Both the position numbers and the translations under genes were made by a program. Under the pieces are notes generated by a model that had not been told where the DNA came from, did no database searches, and was given only the letters and a program-made list of their open reading frames with translations. 64,000 nt of DNA, taken from NCBI RefSeq assembly GCF_000150275.1, contig NW_002060949.1, positions 989,836 through 1,053,835 of the forward strand, read 5' to 3'. Positions 25,301-39,900 of this stretch are shown here, one piece after another; positions within the stretch are counted from its first letter, which is position 1, and the number at the start of each line of letters is the position of its first letter. This stretch comes from Trichoplax adhaerens. Taxonomy: Eukaryota; Placozoa; Uniplacotomia; Trichoplacea; Trichoplacidae.

Positions 25301-28300
25301 GGAATGTAAAGAAAAATGAAGTAAATTAGTTTTATTTGCCAAATGATATACAGTACAGTGTGGCATCTGTATTTGTGCAATCAAAAGTAGATTAATAAAG
25401 ACTTTCATTAGAAATGCACTATTTTCCGTATTTCGCTAACTGTAGCTGAAACGCAATAAATTTCTTAATTAAAGCATAGAATTTAAAGAACCCATTTTTC
25501 AAAAGGGATATACATTCCTTTTCACTTCTATGTACTATACATAATAGTAAAATTTTAAAGTTAATTACCATTTTTTATCATCAATGAAAGAAAAGTCAAA
25601 AACATATTCAAACACTTAGCCACGTAGCAAGTAATCAAAACTTTTACCACAGAAGCCGTATCCTAATTACTAATCGGCAATACTGTGTCCTAGAGTCTGG
25701 CAGCAATCATTTCTCATCAAACGAATATAAGATAATTAGCACTTTGCCATTGTATTGCATGTTATATTAGCGTAAGTTATAGTATCAAATAAAATAAATA
25801 AAATCAGGTGAAAGCAATTCTATACTCGTATACCTACCGGCGAGGAATGATTCATTTTGTATCTACTAACATCATTAGCATTGGTTGATTGATTAATTAA
25901 ACAACATTAGAGCTTACCTAACCTCTTCCAATGTGGTCGATATCATTACTGAATCACGATTTTTCTTTTATAATCTCATAGAGCGTGACAGTAGGTTCTA
26001 CCTAATAAAATCAATAGCAAAGATGTTGATGAATAGTTCTGCAAAAATTAATAGTGCTATTGATCTTATGTATACAATGTCTGCAGTAATGGAATAGCAA
26101 GCACATTCTGAATATAGTTGTCATGAAGGCATGATCAATGCTGCTACTATTAATCGTTAAATAATTATGCAATGTTTTCTAGAGCTCACGTTGGAAACGC
26201 CATAGGCTATCAATCATCCGTATGATGGCATCCTTCTGTTGCTTGAGTTCAGAGATGTCAACTATAGCTAAATTCGTTAGAGACGACGCAAGAAGTTACT
26301 GTAGAGTAAACTTAGTGCTTAGTCTCTAAAAATTAAAAATTAATCGTGTTCCATAAAATTACACTGATAGCAGCAAAGAAAAGATTATATAAAATATATA
26401 TAATATATGGTCATGCAGAGAAAATCTTTTGTCATACAGTAAATCAAATTATACCTCATACTCTCAATAATCTAACTGTATTTCGATAGAATATTGGCAT
26501 ACTGCTAGCATAAAGCTTTATGGCAGGACGATAATAATGTAAACCTTGTTAGTTTTAGTGCTAAGGATAATTTGAAAGACCTTAAGTGATCAGCATCTTC
26601 TGAGCCTTTTTCAAACCCAATACATATAAACATCTTTGAAATTGTGTTAAAGAGTCCGATCAAAAGGTCAAATATTATTATCACTATTACACTTCTAGCG
26701 GACATTAGTCTCGTTGCTTGTTCCTCAATATATGTGTGATCAGATATAGTAGTTTCTAAATAGACGCCCTTGAGGAATTATTACAGTAGATAAAATTCTA
26801 TAATTCTATCATGACATAATCATTAGCAATAAAATTTGGGTTGCAAATAGTAACATCTAAGTCGTCATCAGTAATGAATTTTAAAAGTAGTGAACAATAT
26901 TATTTTGCATTTACTGCTACCATAGTGTAAAATTGACAACAATTTTGTGATCCTAACTGTAAATATCTTTGACCAAAAGAAATCTTGATTCACTTCCGTA
27001 ATATTTGTTAAATTTTTTCGCGAATTTCCCATTCGATAACAGAGATTAACAGAAATAATTAATTGCTTTATTATATTCGCAATAGTAATTATCAAATTCA
27101 ACGTTAAACTTAAAAACTACTAGTACTAAAATTAAATGATCGTGTTGAGGTTTGGTTAATTTCAGAAATATTGCAGTATTAAATGGAACTTTTAGCATAA
27201 TTTATGAAGAAATAAAGTTTGGTATTAGCTGCAATAATTTATATAATGTTGACAATACTAATACTGTCCTCAAAATCCGTGATTTGAATTACCCTAATTG
27301 CGACCATTACCGACATTTCACAAGGCCACTGTAATTAAAGCAACTGATGTTAGGTTCTTACTAATAAAGCAATACCGTATCCTAAAATGCCTTACAAAAA
27401 TGATAATTTATCTAGATCATCGTTATCTAACAGGTAGACAGTATACTATTTTATACCGTATTATCCTTGATTTTCTACCGGCAGCTTCATGTCGAAATAA
27501 ATTTAGGTATATTGATAGAATTTTCTCGTAGCATTGTGATCTATTAATTAAGATAGAACAGTGACTGAAGTCAGACTGAATCCTTTCCTTCTTATCACAA
27601 TCAGTTTTTATAACACAATTATCTTTAAACTTATTCCATGGCAGTACATTGAGTGTTTAAGCTGTATTATTATTTGAATTCTCAGTTGACTCGTCTTATA
27701 AAAGTCGTGAATTCTGTCTCTATTTAAAATTAAAATCTCTTGGTAGCTTCAAAAATCTGAGCGACATAGCAATTATGTAAACCATTTTATTGTACTTTGC
27801 GGTCTATGATATTTTTTGATGGCATGAGGGTAGTTGATTGCTGCTGTTGCTAGAATATTGTTTATCTATAGCATTTAATCGATATATTTTCCAATGGATA
27901 TTGAATTTAATATTACTCCATGCTGATTTTACAACATAAGTCCAATTGTATCAAATTCTCGCCAAGGACGCATAAATCGAATCAATAATTCTTAAAGTAA
28001 TGAATTTAAAATTTATAGTGTATAATATCAAATGTTACGGTCACTTCTCTAGTCCATACATTTAAATTAACTGAGAATTTCATTTTAAAAAAATTTAATA
28101 GATTTGATTACTTAAAAGCGAAGTGAAAGAAAGCTTTAGGGTATTCAATCACATTGAAAAAATTATAGAGAAAAAAATATTATGTAATTCCTTTTAAAAT
28201 ATGATTTGAAAAGAGATGTGGGATATAATATGGCAGGGTCTATTGCAGCAGAAAGCCCAATAAAGCGTTCGTTTAATAAACAGTTCACCTGCTAATAGCA

Positions 28301-31300
28301 AGAAATTTCCATTTAGGGCATAATGCAAGACATATGTTCTTATATTTTAAAATGAATAATAAAATACGATCGAGTAGATGTAAAGATGAAATAGTCGTTA
28401 AATAGCGAAAGCATCGACATCACAGGGAAGACAAGCTATTTAAATTGTAAGCTAGTTATAAGATTAAATTTGTTATCATTGATATCAAAATTATCCAATT
28501 ATCCAATATTTGTTGTGTAAGAGCAACAAATACTGCTCTTAACTTTAGACTTTATTGCTATATTGCTTTATATGAACATCGATTTATTCTGTACTTTGAA
28601 CTATTGAATGGCAATAACGATCAAATGAATTGCTTTCAGTACGATAAACTTTTGATCGATATCGACAAACGTTAGTCATTACTATTGGCCTTAGCTTGAC
28701 TATCTTACCCTACTTTGATCATCCCCTGAACATTGCCAGACACGTTCTCACAGCATCATGGTTGCCAGTAATCATTTGATCTGTGCGATGGTGTCGGCAA
28801 AATTCAAACAATCATATGGTAGTGTAAAACGATTCAAACAAGGTCTACTATAAGTTTATACTAATGCTAGTAGCGCATATAAGGCAACCAAATATATCGA
28901 TTTATTTTCCATCCTGGTGATTGATGAATGAAAATGATACAAATAAATTCGTAGCACGTAAGTGCATATATAATCTTTTGTTCGAATTTTTAAAACCATG
29001 CAGGTCATTTAATCAATCAATTGCCTAAATTTTGATAAAAATAAGAGGAAAGTAACTCTGCCAATTGCGAAATATAATGGATATCTGATTGAATTATTTT
29101 ATATACAAGTATATGAATATCTTAATGAGTTTACTAGTCTTTGTTAAATTTGACATTATCAGGGCAGCTATAATCATTGGTGAATTATTAATTTGATGAT
29201 TCATCCATTGTAAACTACTACTGCGTAGTAACTGATTAATATTTCTGAATTATTAATTTATCCTGCATGATCATGCCACGGGATTAACCATGGGACAAAT
29301 GAATGTTACCACTAGGACAGTTTTATCCTCGTGTATCGATATCATCTTATTTACTTCCAATAACTCTGTATAAATACCGTACTGAAAAGAAATGATATTA
29401 TCTCAATTTCTGTTAGTACGCACGATGCAATATTTTTAAAGTTGCATAATAAAGAAGAAAACTGAAACATTAATGTTATATTAATCGATAATGTTGACAG
29501 AATTAGTCATCGTTAATGTTTTATCATGTTAATCCATGATCGATTGACTGATTGCATAAAAATTGATCTTAAAGATTAAGTGGGTGGGTAGTAAATCAAC
29601 AGTTGAACAATAGCGATGGAATGAGAGGTAAGTGTCTATCAACCTCAGCCTAATACTAATAATCCCACATTAATAAGAAAGACAATTCTTAACTTATGAT
29701 ATCATTCTTATTTTTATTGATTACTTAGTTGCAACATAATGAAAAATTATATTATTACTACTATAGCTAGAAGGATGATGCCATCTGCTATATATTTACT
29801 TAACTAATCTCAAAGACACTTCTACCGCTAGGTAACAGTATTTCTGTGATATCGATCCTATGCTGATAGGAGTGTATTCAATTATTATATCAATTTAGGA
29901 TTAAAAATATACGAAAGAGTAATCAAACCTAAATATCACTAAGAAAAAGAATTTCCTAACGATCCATGTGCCAAATAAGATTGTCTATAGAAACAGCCTA
30001 TTATAAGCGCTTACTTTGTGATAACACGGTATTTCAGTATGATATGTACTTTTAATATTCGTATATGCCGCTGTGATACAAGAATAAATGGCATTTTCAC
30101 CTATCAACTCCTTAAAGCTACCGCACTAGTCCATAATATACATATAATAAAAGCACGCGATAGATTAATGGCTATTTAGATGCAAGAAAGGTTCATTTCT
30201 CACGATAAGTACGTACAATAAATGGAAATGTAAACTCATTGAGGTCATAACAACACAAAATCAGAGCTTAACAATTCGTCTCCATAGTATGTTCAGGTTT
30301 ACTGTCCAATTGATTTAATCATCGTTAAATTACACCCCTATCCTTCTAGAATTTATCATAGGGCAATTAATCAATTATGATTTCCTGTAACGTAATTGTG
30401 TACAATCTTTTATTGCTACTATCAAAACAAAGTGGCAGAGAACAACAGCCGACTACTCTATGCCATAGATAAATTACAATTAACAAATAATAAGTAGAAT
30501 AGATGTATCCGATTTAATAGAATTGCCAATCAGAAAAGCAGAGCTAATACACAACGAAATTTATTATTATTTACTCTGATGTTTTGAAATGATAAATATA
30601 TGGTAATGTTTAAAAAATGATGATCTAGTTCAATACTAAGGTATCCTTTTATGCAAAACATTTGATTGTTATCGAATAAATCAATCATGCAATCGATGAT
30701 TCATGCTAACAATTTGTTATGTAATTGCACTCTGATAGCAACAATTAAATGATATAGGCATATGACTTGCGAATTAATGGAATTTTTTCAAGTTTTTCTT
30801 TGCTATTTTGATGTTAAAGTCAAAAGAAGGGAAATTATCTTTGTTAAATGTCAATTAAAGCTGATTAAGTTCATAATTAACATTTTTAGTATGAATAAAT
30901 TGATTTAATTTAATTCGATCGTAAAACGCCTCAAATTAAAATACTAGCGATCACACAAATCCACTGCTAAATCTAATGTATCATCATTTGAAATCTGTCA
31001 TGACAGAAAACCTAGTTTTTACGTGATTCACTGTATTTCGTGTTGTATCTAAGGGACCTAGAAGTCCATGTTATGGATCATATCATGGATAGCTATATTA
31101 TCGTAGTTGCGCTATCAAATTATGAATACGTGAATTGCCTATGTCTCGCTATCCATATTTTAGAATAGCCAACATATTTACAACTAATACTAACTGGTAA
31201 TACAAATAAAAATAATATTAGGTGGTTTTCGAATGTATCTCAAGAAAATAAATCTATTGAAGGTGCTAAAGAAATAACAAGAAATCAAAATATCATCATT

Positions 31301-31947
31301 TTTAATTTCTAGCCTAACAGTTTCAGAAAATGGCAGGCATAGTTTCAAAGTTTAATATTTTGATTAGTATAATTATTGTATTATTGATAGTTTGTATGCT
31401 CAAAATAAGTTTGGCAAACAGATTAAGGAACAATATTCAAATCTATGTCAATAACATGTATTCTTGCAACTGTATACAACAATCTTATTGACGTATTAAT
31501 CATCACATTGATTTTTGAAATTGCCGGTATCAGAATAATCCGTTTAATTTTGTTTCTATTATGCAATTTATTCCAAATTCAGTAATTAAAATACTAGCTT
31601 AAACTTTACGCTCTAAGATCTACCAAGGAATTGTTCAGGGAAATAGCCTTGGATATACTTCTAATTATCAATAAAAAAAAATACGACATTAAACTTTCAA
31701 ATAATTGTTATTATGAGCGTTCTGAAATATTATTCAGGTTGTTTTATATTACTCATTAATGTTCAGTCTGTTAAGAAGTAGGTATTATTATTATAAGTAA
31801 TAGCTCAATAAAGGAATCAACTTTTGTTTTAAAAAGCTACTTCCATTCTATTATATTCAAAGTGGATAGTAAAGGATCGGAACAGGAAGTAAAAGTCGAC
31901 TTTTGATACACCTCAAGATTTACACCCACCCTCTGATAAATAGAAGA

Positions 31948-32252
31948 ATGGGAAGCTTAAAAGAGGAAGAATTTAACCTGGATAATTCAGGCGCCTGGTA
32001 CTATTTAAAGATATTTGATGTGAATAAACTGATCAAGTGATCATTCTATCACATTATTGTAAAGGTAGTTTTATTCAATGGCAACAATTCATATTTTTAT
32101 CGTCAAAGAGCCCTTTAATAAATATGATTATTGTCTTTATCTTTTGCAGCATGGTAGCTGAAGGATATCTTTTCGAGCCTGTAAAAATAACATCCGAATG
32201 CCAACCTAATCAGATTGTAATGAAGTTTAAAAAGTTCCGCATTATAGAATAA
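31948..32252 (+). other. Possible small secreted-peptide exons (weak)
   Basis: Two adjacent short ORFs stand out in the gene-poor region. The first (31948-32040, 30 residues) begins MGSLKEEEFNLDNSGAWYY. The second starts at ATG 32124 with a signal-like segment MIIVFIFCSMVAEG followed by PVKITSECQPNQIVMKFKK, which faintly resembles the first strands of a zona pellucida-type domain. A strong acceptor-like sequence (TTTATCTTTTGCAG) lies inside at about 32150. I could not join the two ORFs in a consistent phase or find a downstream exon. This may be a gene fragment, a pseudogene or chance. Confidence 0.2.
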
Positions 32253-35200
32253 ATTGGTTATCATGATAGTAGTTTCGTAGTATCATAGATACAAAGGTTA
32301 CTACATAAGTTTTAAAAAGTAAATTAAAATGAAATATGACTGGTGTTGATAAGGTAGATATATCGAATTAGTAGAACAGCCAAGTGCTAAAGTTATCTAA
32401 TGTTAATGATATTTCATTAATTAATCAAAAATTGTTCAAATCCTGCTACGCATATAACTACTATCCATTTGATGTATTTTAGTCCACTTTATTGGTCTAT
32501 GCAGTATAATTTATATCATGCAATATGCCAATCATGCAGTTAATTAATTAATCATTATGTAATACAACTGTTGGATGAATCATTGTTTGTATTTCGTTTT
32601 AAATTTAGATATTTTTAAATATATCTAGAAAACTTTTGATGCCTTATAAAAAGACGTCATCTACCGATATGAGGGTTAATAAAGGAGTAAGCTGAAGTCG
32701 TAACACCAAAATAATAATTAAAATAATGGTAAATGGTAACTTTACAACTTCATTTTATATCTACGTATGTTGATTGAATATTTTAAATTTTTAAATATTA
32801 GATTATTCCCCAAAATTAAATGGCCTTGTTTGTCTTTACTATACAAGAATATGTGACTCATCGCATTTTTATCTTTTCTTATATGTTAGAATTTATGACC
32901 ATTTCTACCAAATAAGAATTCAAACGATTTATGAAAGTTGCACTTATTATGACAATTCAGATTACGGTACCATTAGCAATTCTTATTTTCGCAACTTTAT
33001 CTACTGTTCACATTATAGCACGCACCTAAAATAAATATCTAAATCCATTATGCTAAATATAAAGCAATGGAGTTAGAATTACATAACACATTATGAATAG
33101 CTAGCGCTAATATATCTTATCGAATTTCATTTAATGAAAGCAGTTAAAGCTCCCAGTCAATTAAACAATGTAGTATAAACATTTTAAATATTACCTATTT
33201 CAGAAGATTGAAATAGGAAAAGCTTTATTTAGATGGAAGAATTTTACACTTATTGCTTCAATATTAATCCTTATTCTGACTACTGCATAGACATGCCAAG
33301 AAGATCATAATATTTTCTATATATAATTTAATGCAAAGGTCTTTTTAAAGATCTTCTGATCTTTAATTTTTATCCACGTGTAAATTGAACCCTAACCTCT
33401 CTCCATTAGTATCATATTTCTATAAGCAGTAAATTGAGAGTTTACTTTCGTTATAAAATAACCATGTAATGAAAAACCTTAATTAATCGCACGAAAGATT
33501 AATTTTTTATGAAATTTAGACTAGACTCATAATCAATAATCAATTAAATATATTTAATAATTCTAGACGTTAATATCTGTCTGGGATAAAATAATGATGA
33601 AATACGAAATAAACAATCCTACTGTATAGGGTATAGAAGGTATGCAGTATGAGTCATAGATATCTAATACCTATAGACGGTATCACGTTTAAGATGCTAT
33701 AGTAATAAGTAAATTATATATAAATGATGGCATTCTTACTGGTTATATCACTAGCTTCGAGGTAAATTGCCATCGAGATAGTATTTTTCCATCCATATTA
33801 ATCATGTCTTCTGCTGTGTCACTGTATGATATATATATATTTTACTTTCATAAAAAATGAAGTCGCCAACATTGAATAGTTAGTTATCATACCTAAGTAC
33901 TGTAGTAATAATGCAACGTATAGATGATCAAACGATAGCTACAGTAACTGTCATCATCAACTCCAATTGTATGCCCTAGTATGTAATATATTGGATTTTT
34001 GAAATTTTTTAACGCCAAATATACTGTAGAGTCATCAATATTTTAATAATTATTACTAATATTAAATTATTGCTAATTTATCGTTAAGTAATTGTAGGCG
34101 ATGGCTGCAATTAAATGATAGCATTCAATTGAATATATTAGGTCATCCTAAATTGAATTTAATATTATCTGAAACTATTGTGATTATGCAGACGACGCCA
34201 CCTTATCAGTAAAATGATGATAAAACTAAAACTAATAGGTTTGAAGGAGGAAATAATAATCTAGATCAAAAATATATATGCCCACGCTTTAAGGTAAAAG
34301 AAGATAGCACTGTAGCATAAGCGCCCAACTGTCAAAATTATTTTCATCAATTATCTGCAATAAGATGATTAATCATCATCAATGTTAATAATTACAAATG
34401 CAAAGATGATTAAGAAACAAACTTAATTTGACATAACTGTTGTTACACCAACGTAATCCGTTGTCAGTCATGGTGGCCTATTATTACTGGTATATATAGA
34501 CTACTGAAGCTGATATAGTTGATAATAGAATAACGAATTCAGAATTGATCTTCAAATTAGCCCCTCCTATCAATAAATCGACCTATATAATCATGTTTGT
34601 TTTACTATATTTTCCTTATATTTTATTGACATATAATCCCCAACTAAGTACGCCATGGAGTTGATTATATTATTAGTAGGGCGGTAAGAACACAGAAGAT
34701 ACAGCTCATCCAATCAAATGTGCTCTGCATAAAGTGTGACTGCACATTTTCTCAATATTTTCTAGTTGATGTAACGTTATCTTCCAACTTAGTCTACCAA
34801 AACAACATCTTTTAGTGTCTTGATTTGATAAGAAATGAACAACTCGACCTCACCAATGGAATAAAATTTAATACGTGAGGAAGTAAAAACAGATGATAGA
34901 AGATTGGCAGATTACTTACTATCTCGACCCATTACTTTTTCGTACACGTACCACCTGTCTCCTTATTCTCATGACCTCAGAGTAGTTATCTTATTGTTTC
35001 CAGCCTTATCACATGCAATTTAATAAATAAAATAGTATTGATGGCTGTCTTTAATGTAGATAAAGTGAGACAACAAAAATCTACTTAAGTAGTAAGAGTT
35101 GATTAATCAAACGCTAAACACCCAGGTAATCACATGCGCTGAAATCCGTCAGGTCTAAAGTACTGTAGTGTATGCACACATACGACGGAGTTAAAGTTGA

Positions 35201-36371
35201 CACACCTCCTGTCCTACCTTGAAAAGAATAAGGTATAAACGATGCATAATAGTACCTAACTGTAAATTAACTCCCCTCCTTTCTCGTCATGAACTTACTG
35301 GCATTATTTAAACTGACAGATACAGTTTGCGATATATTTTCTAGCCTGTCTGGATTTTATGATAAGCAAGGGAGTTAATTGCTCTTGATTGATATTGTAT
35401 CTCCCCCCTGCAGTGTCTACATGCTTGAATAATACAAGTTGACCAATGATGATGACATCGATCTAGATCTGATTGAGACAATTTTTTGTCGCTTCTGACT
35501 CTTTGACGTAACCGTATCAGTCATAGTGATTTAATTAATGTTTTAAGTAGGTAGACAGATACATTCGAATAAAAAGCTTAATATTTTATTGCGCGGATGA
35601 GACAGCAATAATAATAAATAATATAATCAATTCATCATTTTAGTTATCGTCGATTGTTCTATTTTCACTAAATTGTTAACTGTTGTGTCGCTAGCCCTGG
35701 CTGGAGTACCGTAATAACAAGTTATTTTTTAACTCTTTTCCAATAATATGATACCAATATAGTAGCATTTTAATCCTGTCAATGCGCTATTAATCATATC
35801 CTATCAACATCATTTTAAACAATTTCTTCAATTAATTCTAAATTACTATACTACTACTAGATAGTTAAAAAATATTTTTAATATAGCTTTTGCATTGATT
35901 CTCCATAATGGAAAATGAATTGAAGATCCTATGGCTGTCATTTAATATACGTTATCGAGTATAGATTAAAAAAAGTGAATAAAGATTGGCTGAAAAATGA
36001 ATTCTTTGATGAAAAGTATTTTTCCACTAATTGACTGTACATCGATTATTGATGTCTGCAAAATTTTAACTTAGCTGTTAATAGTGTCGGTTGATAACGA
36101 TCGAGGTTAAGATAGTCAATATTTCAACATAGATATTAAAGTCTATGCTTCATCATTGAAGTTTGTATTAGCTCAACATTTAATAATTGCATTGTTAATA
36201 AAGGTTGGAATATTGATTATTTTAATAATATCATCTCATTTAACTATCAATAGAATAAAATAGTGCTAAAAGAATAGACAACACTGCAAGAATCTATAGT
36301 AAATTCCATTGTTTTCATCGACAATAAACCTAACACAAACACAAGCTTATCACCAGCCGTGACTCAAAGTC

Positions 36372-36379
36372 TATATAAG
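36372..36379 (+). promoter_or_regulatory. TATA box, candidate distal promoter of the TGF-beta gene
   Basis: TATATAAG in the context GTCTATATAAGCAG. An initiator-like CTCAACT with its A at 36405 lies about 33 bases downstream. The following 540 bases up to the start codon are relatively pyrimidine-rich and unlike the AT-rich flank, as expected for a 5' untranslated region. Confidence 0.5.
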
Positions 36380-36889
36380 CAGATGACATCGTGCTAATTA
36401 GCTCAACTTGCAAGTTTACACAGCATTGGATGAAGTCATTGCTTGATTTAGTCAGTCTTACACTATCAAGAACTTCCATTACAAGCCACTACCTAGAAGA
36501 TAATTCTCATCGTACAGGCAAGGCAAACATTTTATAACTAATACTACTTCCTCAACATAGCCCCATTCCATTAAATCGATTTGGCCCATTTTCCACGCTC
36601 ATCTTGAAGACTTTTCCTTCTACTTTCATCTCAGCTATCATTTTTTCTCCCTTGATCGTTTTTATCCAATTTGAAAAAGTACTGAATTAGAAAATCGTCT
36701 TCATAATCTAAGTTTTTTTTCCTTTGGTTACTTCCTCCTCAAATCTTCAAATTTGTGCGTGTGTGTTAGTGCGCGCTTGTTGCATCCAAATTCCTTTTTA
36801 TTTCTATACCTAAACTTGTTGACAACACCTTACTAAGCATTTCAAAAGATATAAACTATCCCGTCAAATAGCGTTTTTTCTCCTGCTTT

Positions 36890-36897
36890 TATATAAG
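36890..36897 (+). promoter_or_regulatory. Second TATA box, candidate proximal promoter of the TGF-beta gene
   Basis: The same octamer TATATAAG occurs again 45 bases before the start codon, which would give a leader of only about 20 bases. Either this or the site at 36372, or both, could be used. Confidence 0.35.
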
Positions 36898-36941
36898 TCT
36901 ATTCATATTGGTTGACTCTTGATCCCTTTGATTTCGTGCCG

Positions 36942-39900
36942 ATGATGGTAGAAAAAATGCCTTTTACCGCTTATGTTGTCTTAGCCATGACGATAGTCTG
37001 GGCTACCACCTGTAACCATGTTGCCTTGTCGGCTTCGGTCAGAAATAATATACCTAAAGCTGGCGACAAGAACGCTCTTGGTGGTAAACTTGCAAATATG
37101 CCATTATTTCGTACATTGGATACTGATAACAGTGAAACTACCACAGATCAAAAAGATAAAACTGATGCAAAGGACGATGACAGCCTCCTTTCAGATCTTA
37201 GCAAAATCAATGTAACGCAATTTCGTATCGATAGAATTAAAGCTAAGATTCTACGTAAAATACGCTTAACGGAACCTCCCAAAGTTGGTGACGACTTACG
37301 TGATCGGGTAGTACCGAAACAAATTTTTAATTTAAACTATCAAGTTGAAGAGTCTCGTCACGATCCTGAAAATATGGATGAAACTGAATTCTACGGCAAA
37401 ACAACTCAATTATTCGTTTTTGGTGAACACGGTAAGCCAAAAAATGATTTACGAGCATTTTTATACGCGTTACTTTCATTACTTATAGCTTCTCTCGCTG
37501 TTTTATCTCTAAATGCTGCAAATTGAGAAAATTAGCACAACATCACTTACGTCTATAGATGCGAGTATGTATATGTCATACAGTACGTACAGTAGATAAA
37601 GTTATAAATGTTGCCCTTGACATTTAATACCATACACATACGTACACATATAGGTTATAATGCTAATTTCAACCTAAACACTTTGCATACCAACGTACAT
37701 GGGCAATATATGGAATAATTAAATTAAAAAATGGAATACTGTAGACATTTTATAGCATCTATTATTGTATTTCAACTTCGATAGAGATATGGATAACCAT
37801 CAAATATTAAATCAATTTCATAAAGCTTCCTTTTTTACTTTCTGATTATTTTTTTCCGTATCTAATTACCGATTAATCTCTTGCGTTGAAACGATTACCG
37901 ATTCAAAGTGACAACTAATAAGATTAATATTGAAATAGATAGTTCAATGCCGTGCCCAATCATTTTAACCTTATGAATAATCTATTATTGATTCATAACA
38001 TTTTAAATTAGTAAAACAATACACCGCTGTTGTCTGTTTTTGTCTTGTGATAGGCTACAATCGAAATATTTATATGACGATAATTACGTTATAGTTAAGT
38101 AGTTTCAAAAAAGGGAGGATATTAAAACAAAGGTTATTACTGTAATATAAGATTAAAACTATGTAGATCTTAACTTTTACTAACAAAATACGTCTTAAAA
38201 TAATGAAATCGATTTCATATGTTAAATTAATAGTCATGCACTAGTAGAGTTAACAGTTTGGAATGAGTTTCGATCAATTTTCTATTTACCTTCCATTGTG
38301 GCATTCATATACAGGAAAAGGAACAATTTCATTGATTTTTTACAGTACTTTTAGATAGCGGAAAGTAAAAAAATTACGCATGCAAGTTTTTTTGTTTTCG
38401 CAACGTTAGCCACAATATGGAGATTACAACTCAGAGGAGATGGCGCCAGTGGTTGTTACTGTTTTTTTAATTTTCAACATGTCAATACCACATCCTATTT
38501 TTTTATGCAATACCTAACTAGCAAGTATAATTGTTATTAGTCCAACTTAACCCTTTTCATTCAATCTATACAATTTCGCCATTTAAAGTTAGCGATTAGT
38601 ACTGTTTCCACTAGCTGAATTGATATTTTCATCGTCGTAGCACGGACATCATATTCATATACGGATTCCTTACTTTATCCTTCTTTGTTGTCCTTTCCTC
38701 ACTTCATAGTTCTTATTGATCACCATCAATTAATAGTATTAGAGTCAGGTCGTAAGTTATTAAAATTAAAATGATTTCTTAGCATCACTGATAGCGTTGA
38801 TGTTCATTGACTTCTTTGTTTCACCTTCTCCTACTGATATCTCGATCACATTTCGAGTTACAGCTACGATAGTTGTGTTTCAATGTGAAGTTATTTGAAT
38901 CGTGTTGCACGAGTTAGTTTGTACTTCTAGGCAAGAATAATATTTTAATCTTGAGATAACTTTATTCCATGATACTAATATCATGAATAATATTTTAATC
39001 TTGAGATAACTTTATTCCATGATACTAATATCATGATTGTATAGGGTACCAGCTCACATGTCTAAAGATAATCCGATTAAGTGGTTTATTTATCAAGTTG
39101 AAATAGTTTACTGTAAATGCCGACTGAATTTTTTATGACATCTTTTAACGTATACGGAGAATGAAACAATTCTTTTAATTGACAGTCAGGACAAATAAGT
39201 TAATCAATTAGACATTTTCACCCTCGTGCTATGGAATTCCTGATTTTTTCCCACCGATAATGACTTTTAAGAATCCTTCCAATCATTAATCCGTTCTTTT
39301 ATGCTAATAGACGTTTTATAATCTGACTATACAGTAAATTTTAATCAAATAACACCTATGATCTTTTTCCCACGTATAATATTTTGTATTGGTTGAGGCA
39401 ACAAGTAAAACTTTATGTTAATATTTGTTATCAATTTAGTGTATTGAATTTTTTGTAATTGACACCGTTGGCATGTTTTTTAGATGAATACTTCTTTAAT
39501 TTATCAAATTAACGACGTTATTATAATAGAATCAATGTAAGCGAGCCTCTATTACTCGCCCTCTCCGCTGGAGATGGCGAACAGTGACAGTCTATCTCTT
39601 TTTTTTGCTTTTGTCATCATAATAGTCATTAAACAAAAACAACAACAACAACAAATATGATGAAATTAAATGATGCAAATTTGGATCCAAATGGCATAAA
39701 AAAATGAATTAAATGCTTTAATTAAGTTAAACTCGATGTGATATTGGTAGTTTAAGGTTCTAAGTTGAATAATTAACATTCCATACCACACCACATGTTG
39801 TTCTAATGTTCTATAGTTAAATCTTGATTACGCTGTTATTAATCAAAACATTATTCGAGTGGCACCATCAAATTAGCGGTACTAAAAGGTTAAGGTGGCG

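Larger units (their letters stand above)
16384..36941. other. About 20 kb gene-poor region upstream of the TGF-beta gene
   Basis: Stop codons are dense in all frames, and I found no pair of exon-like segments with matching phases or family resemblance. The rest of the window carries a gene every few kb, so this is an unusual gap. It contains short AT palindromes, many TAAT/ATTA words, and no large repeat array. The 3' end of RNF180 lies at the left and the TATA-containing promoter region of the TGF-beta gene at the right. Long non-coding RNAs or very short exons could be hidden here and would not be visible by reading. A weak coding candidate at 31948-32252 is listed separately. Confidence 0.5.

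Noticed and set aside
27152-27531. Two overlapping plus-strand ORFs of 60 and 77 codons preceded by an acceptor-like TTTCAG
   Set aside because: They overlap in different frames, end in ordinary stops and show no conserved pattern or consistent splice partner.
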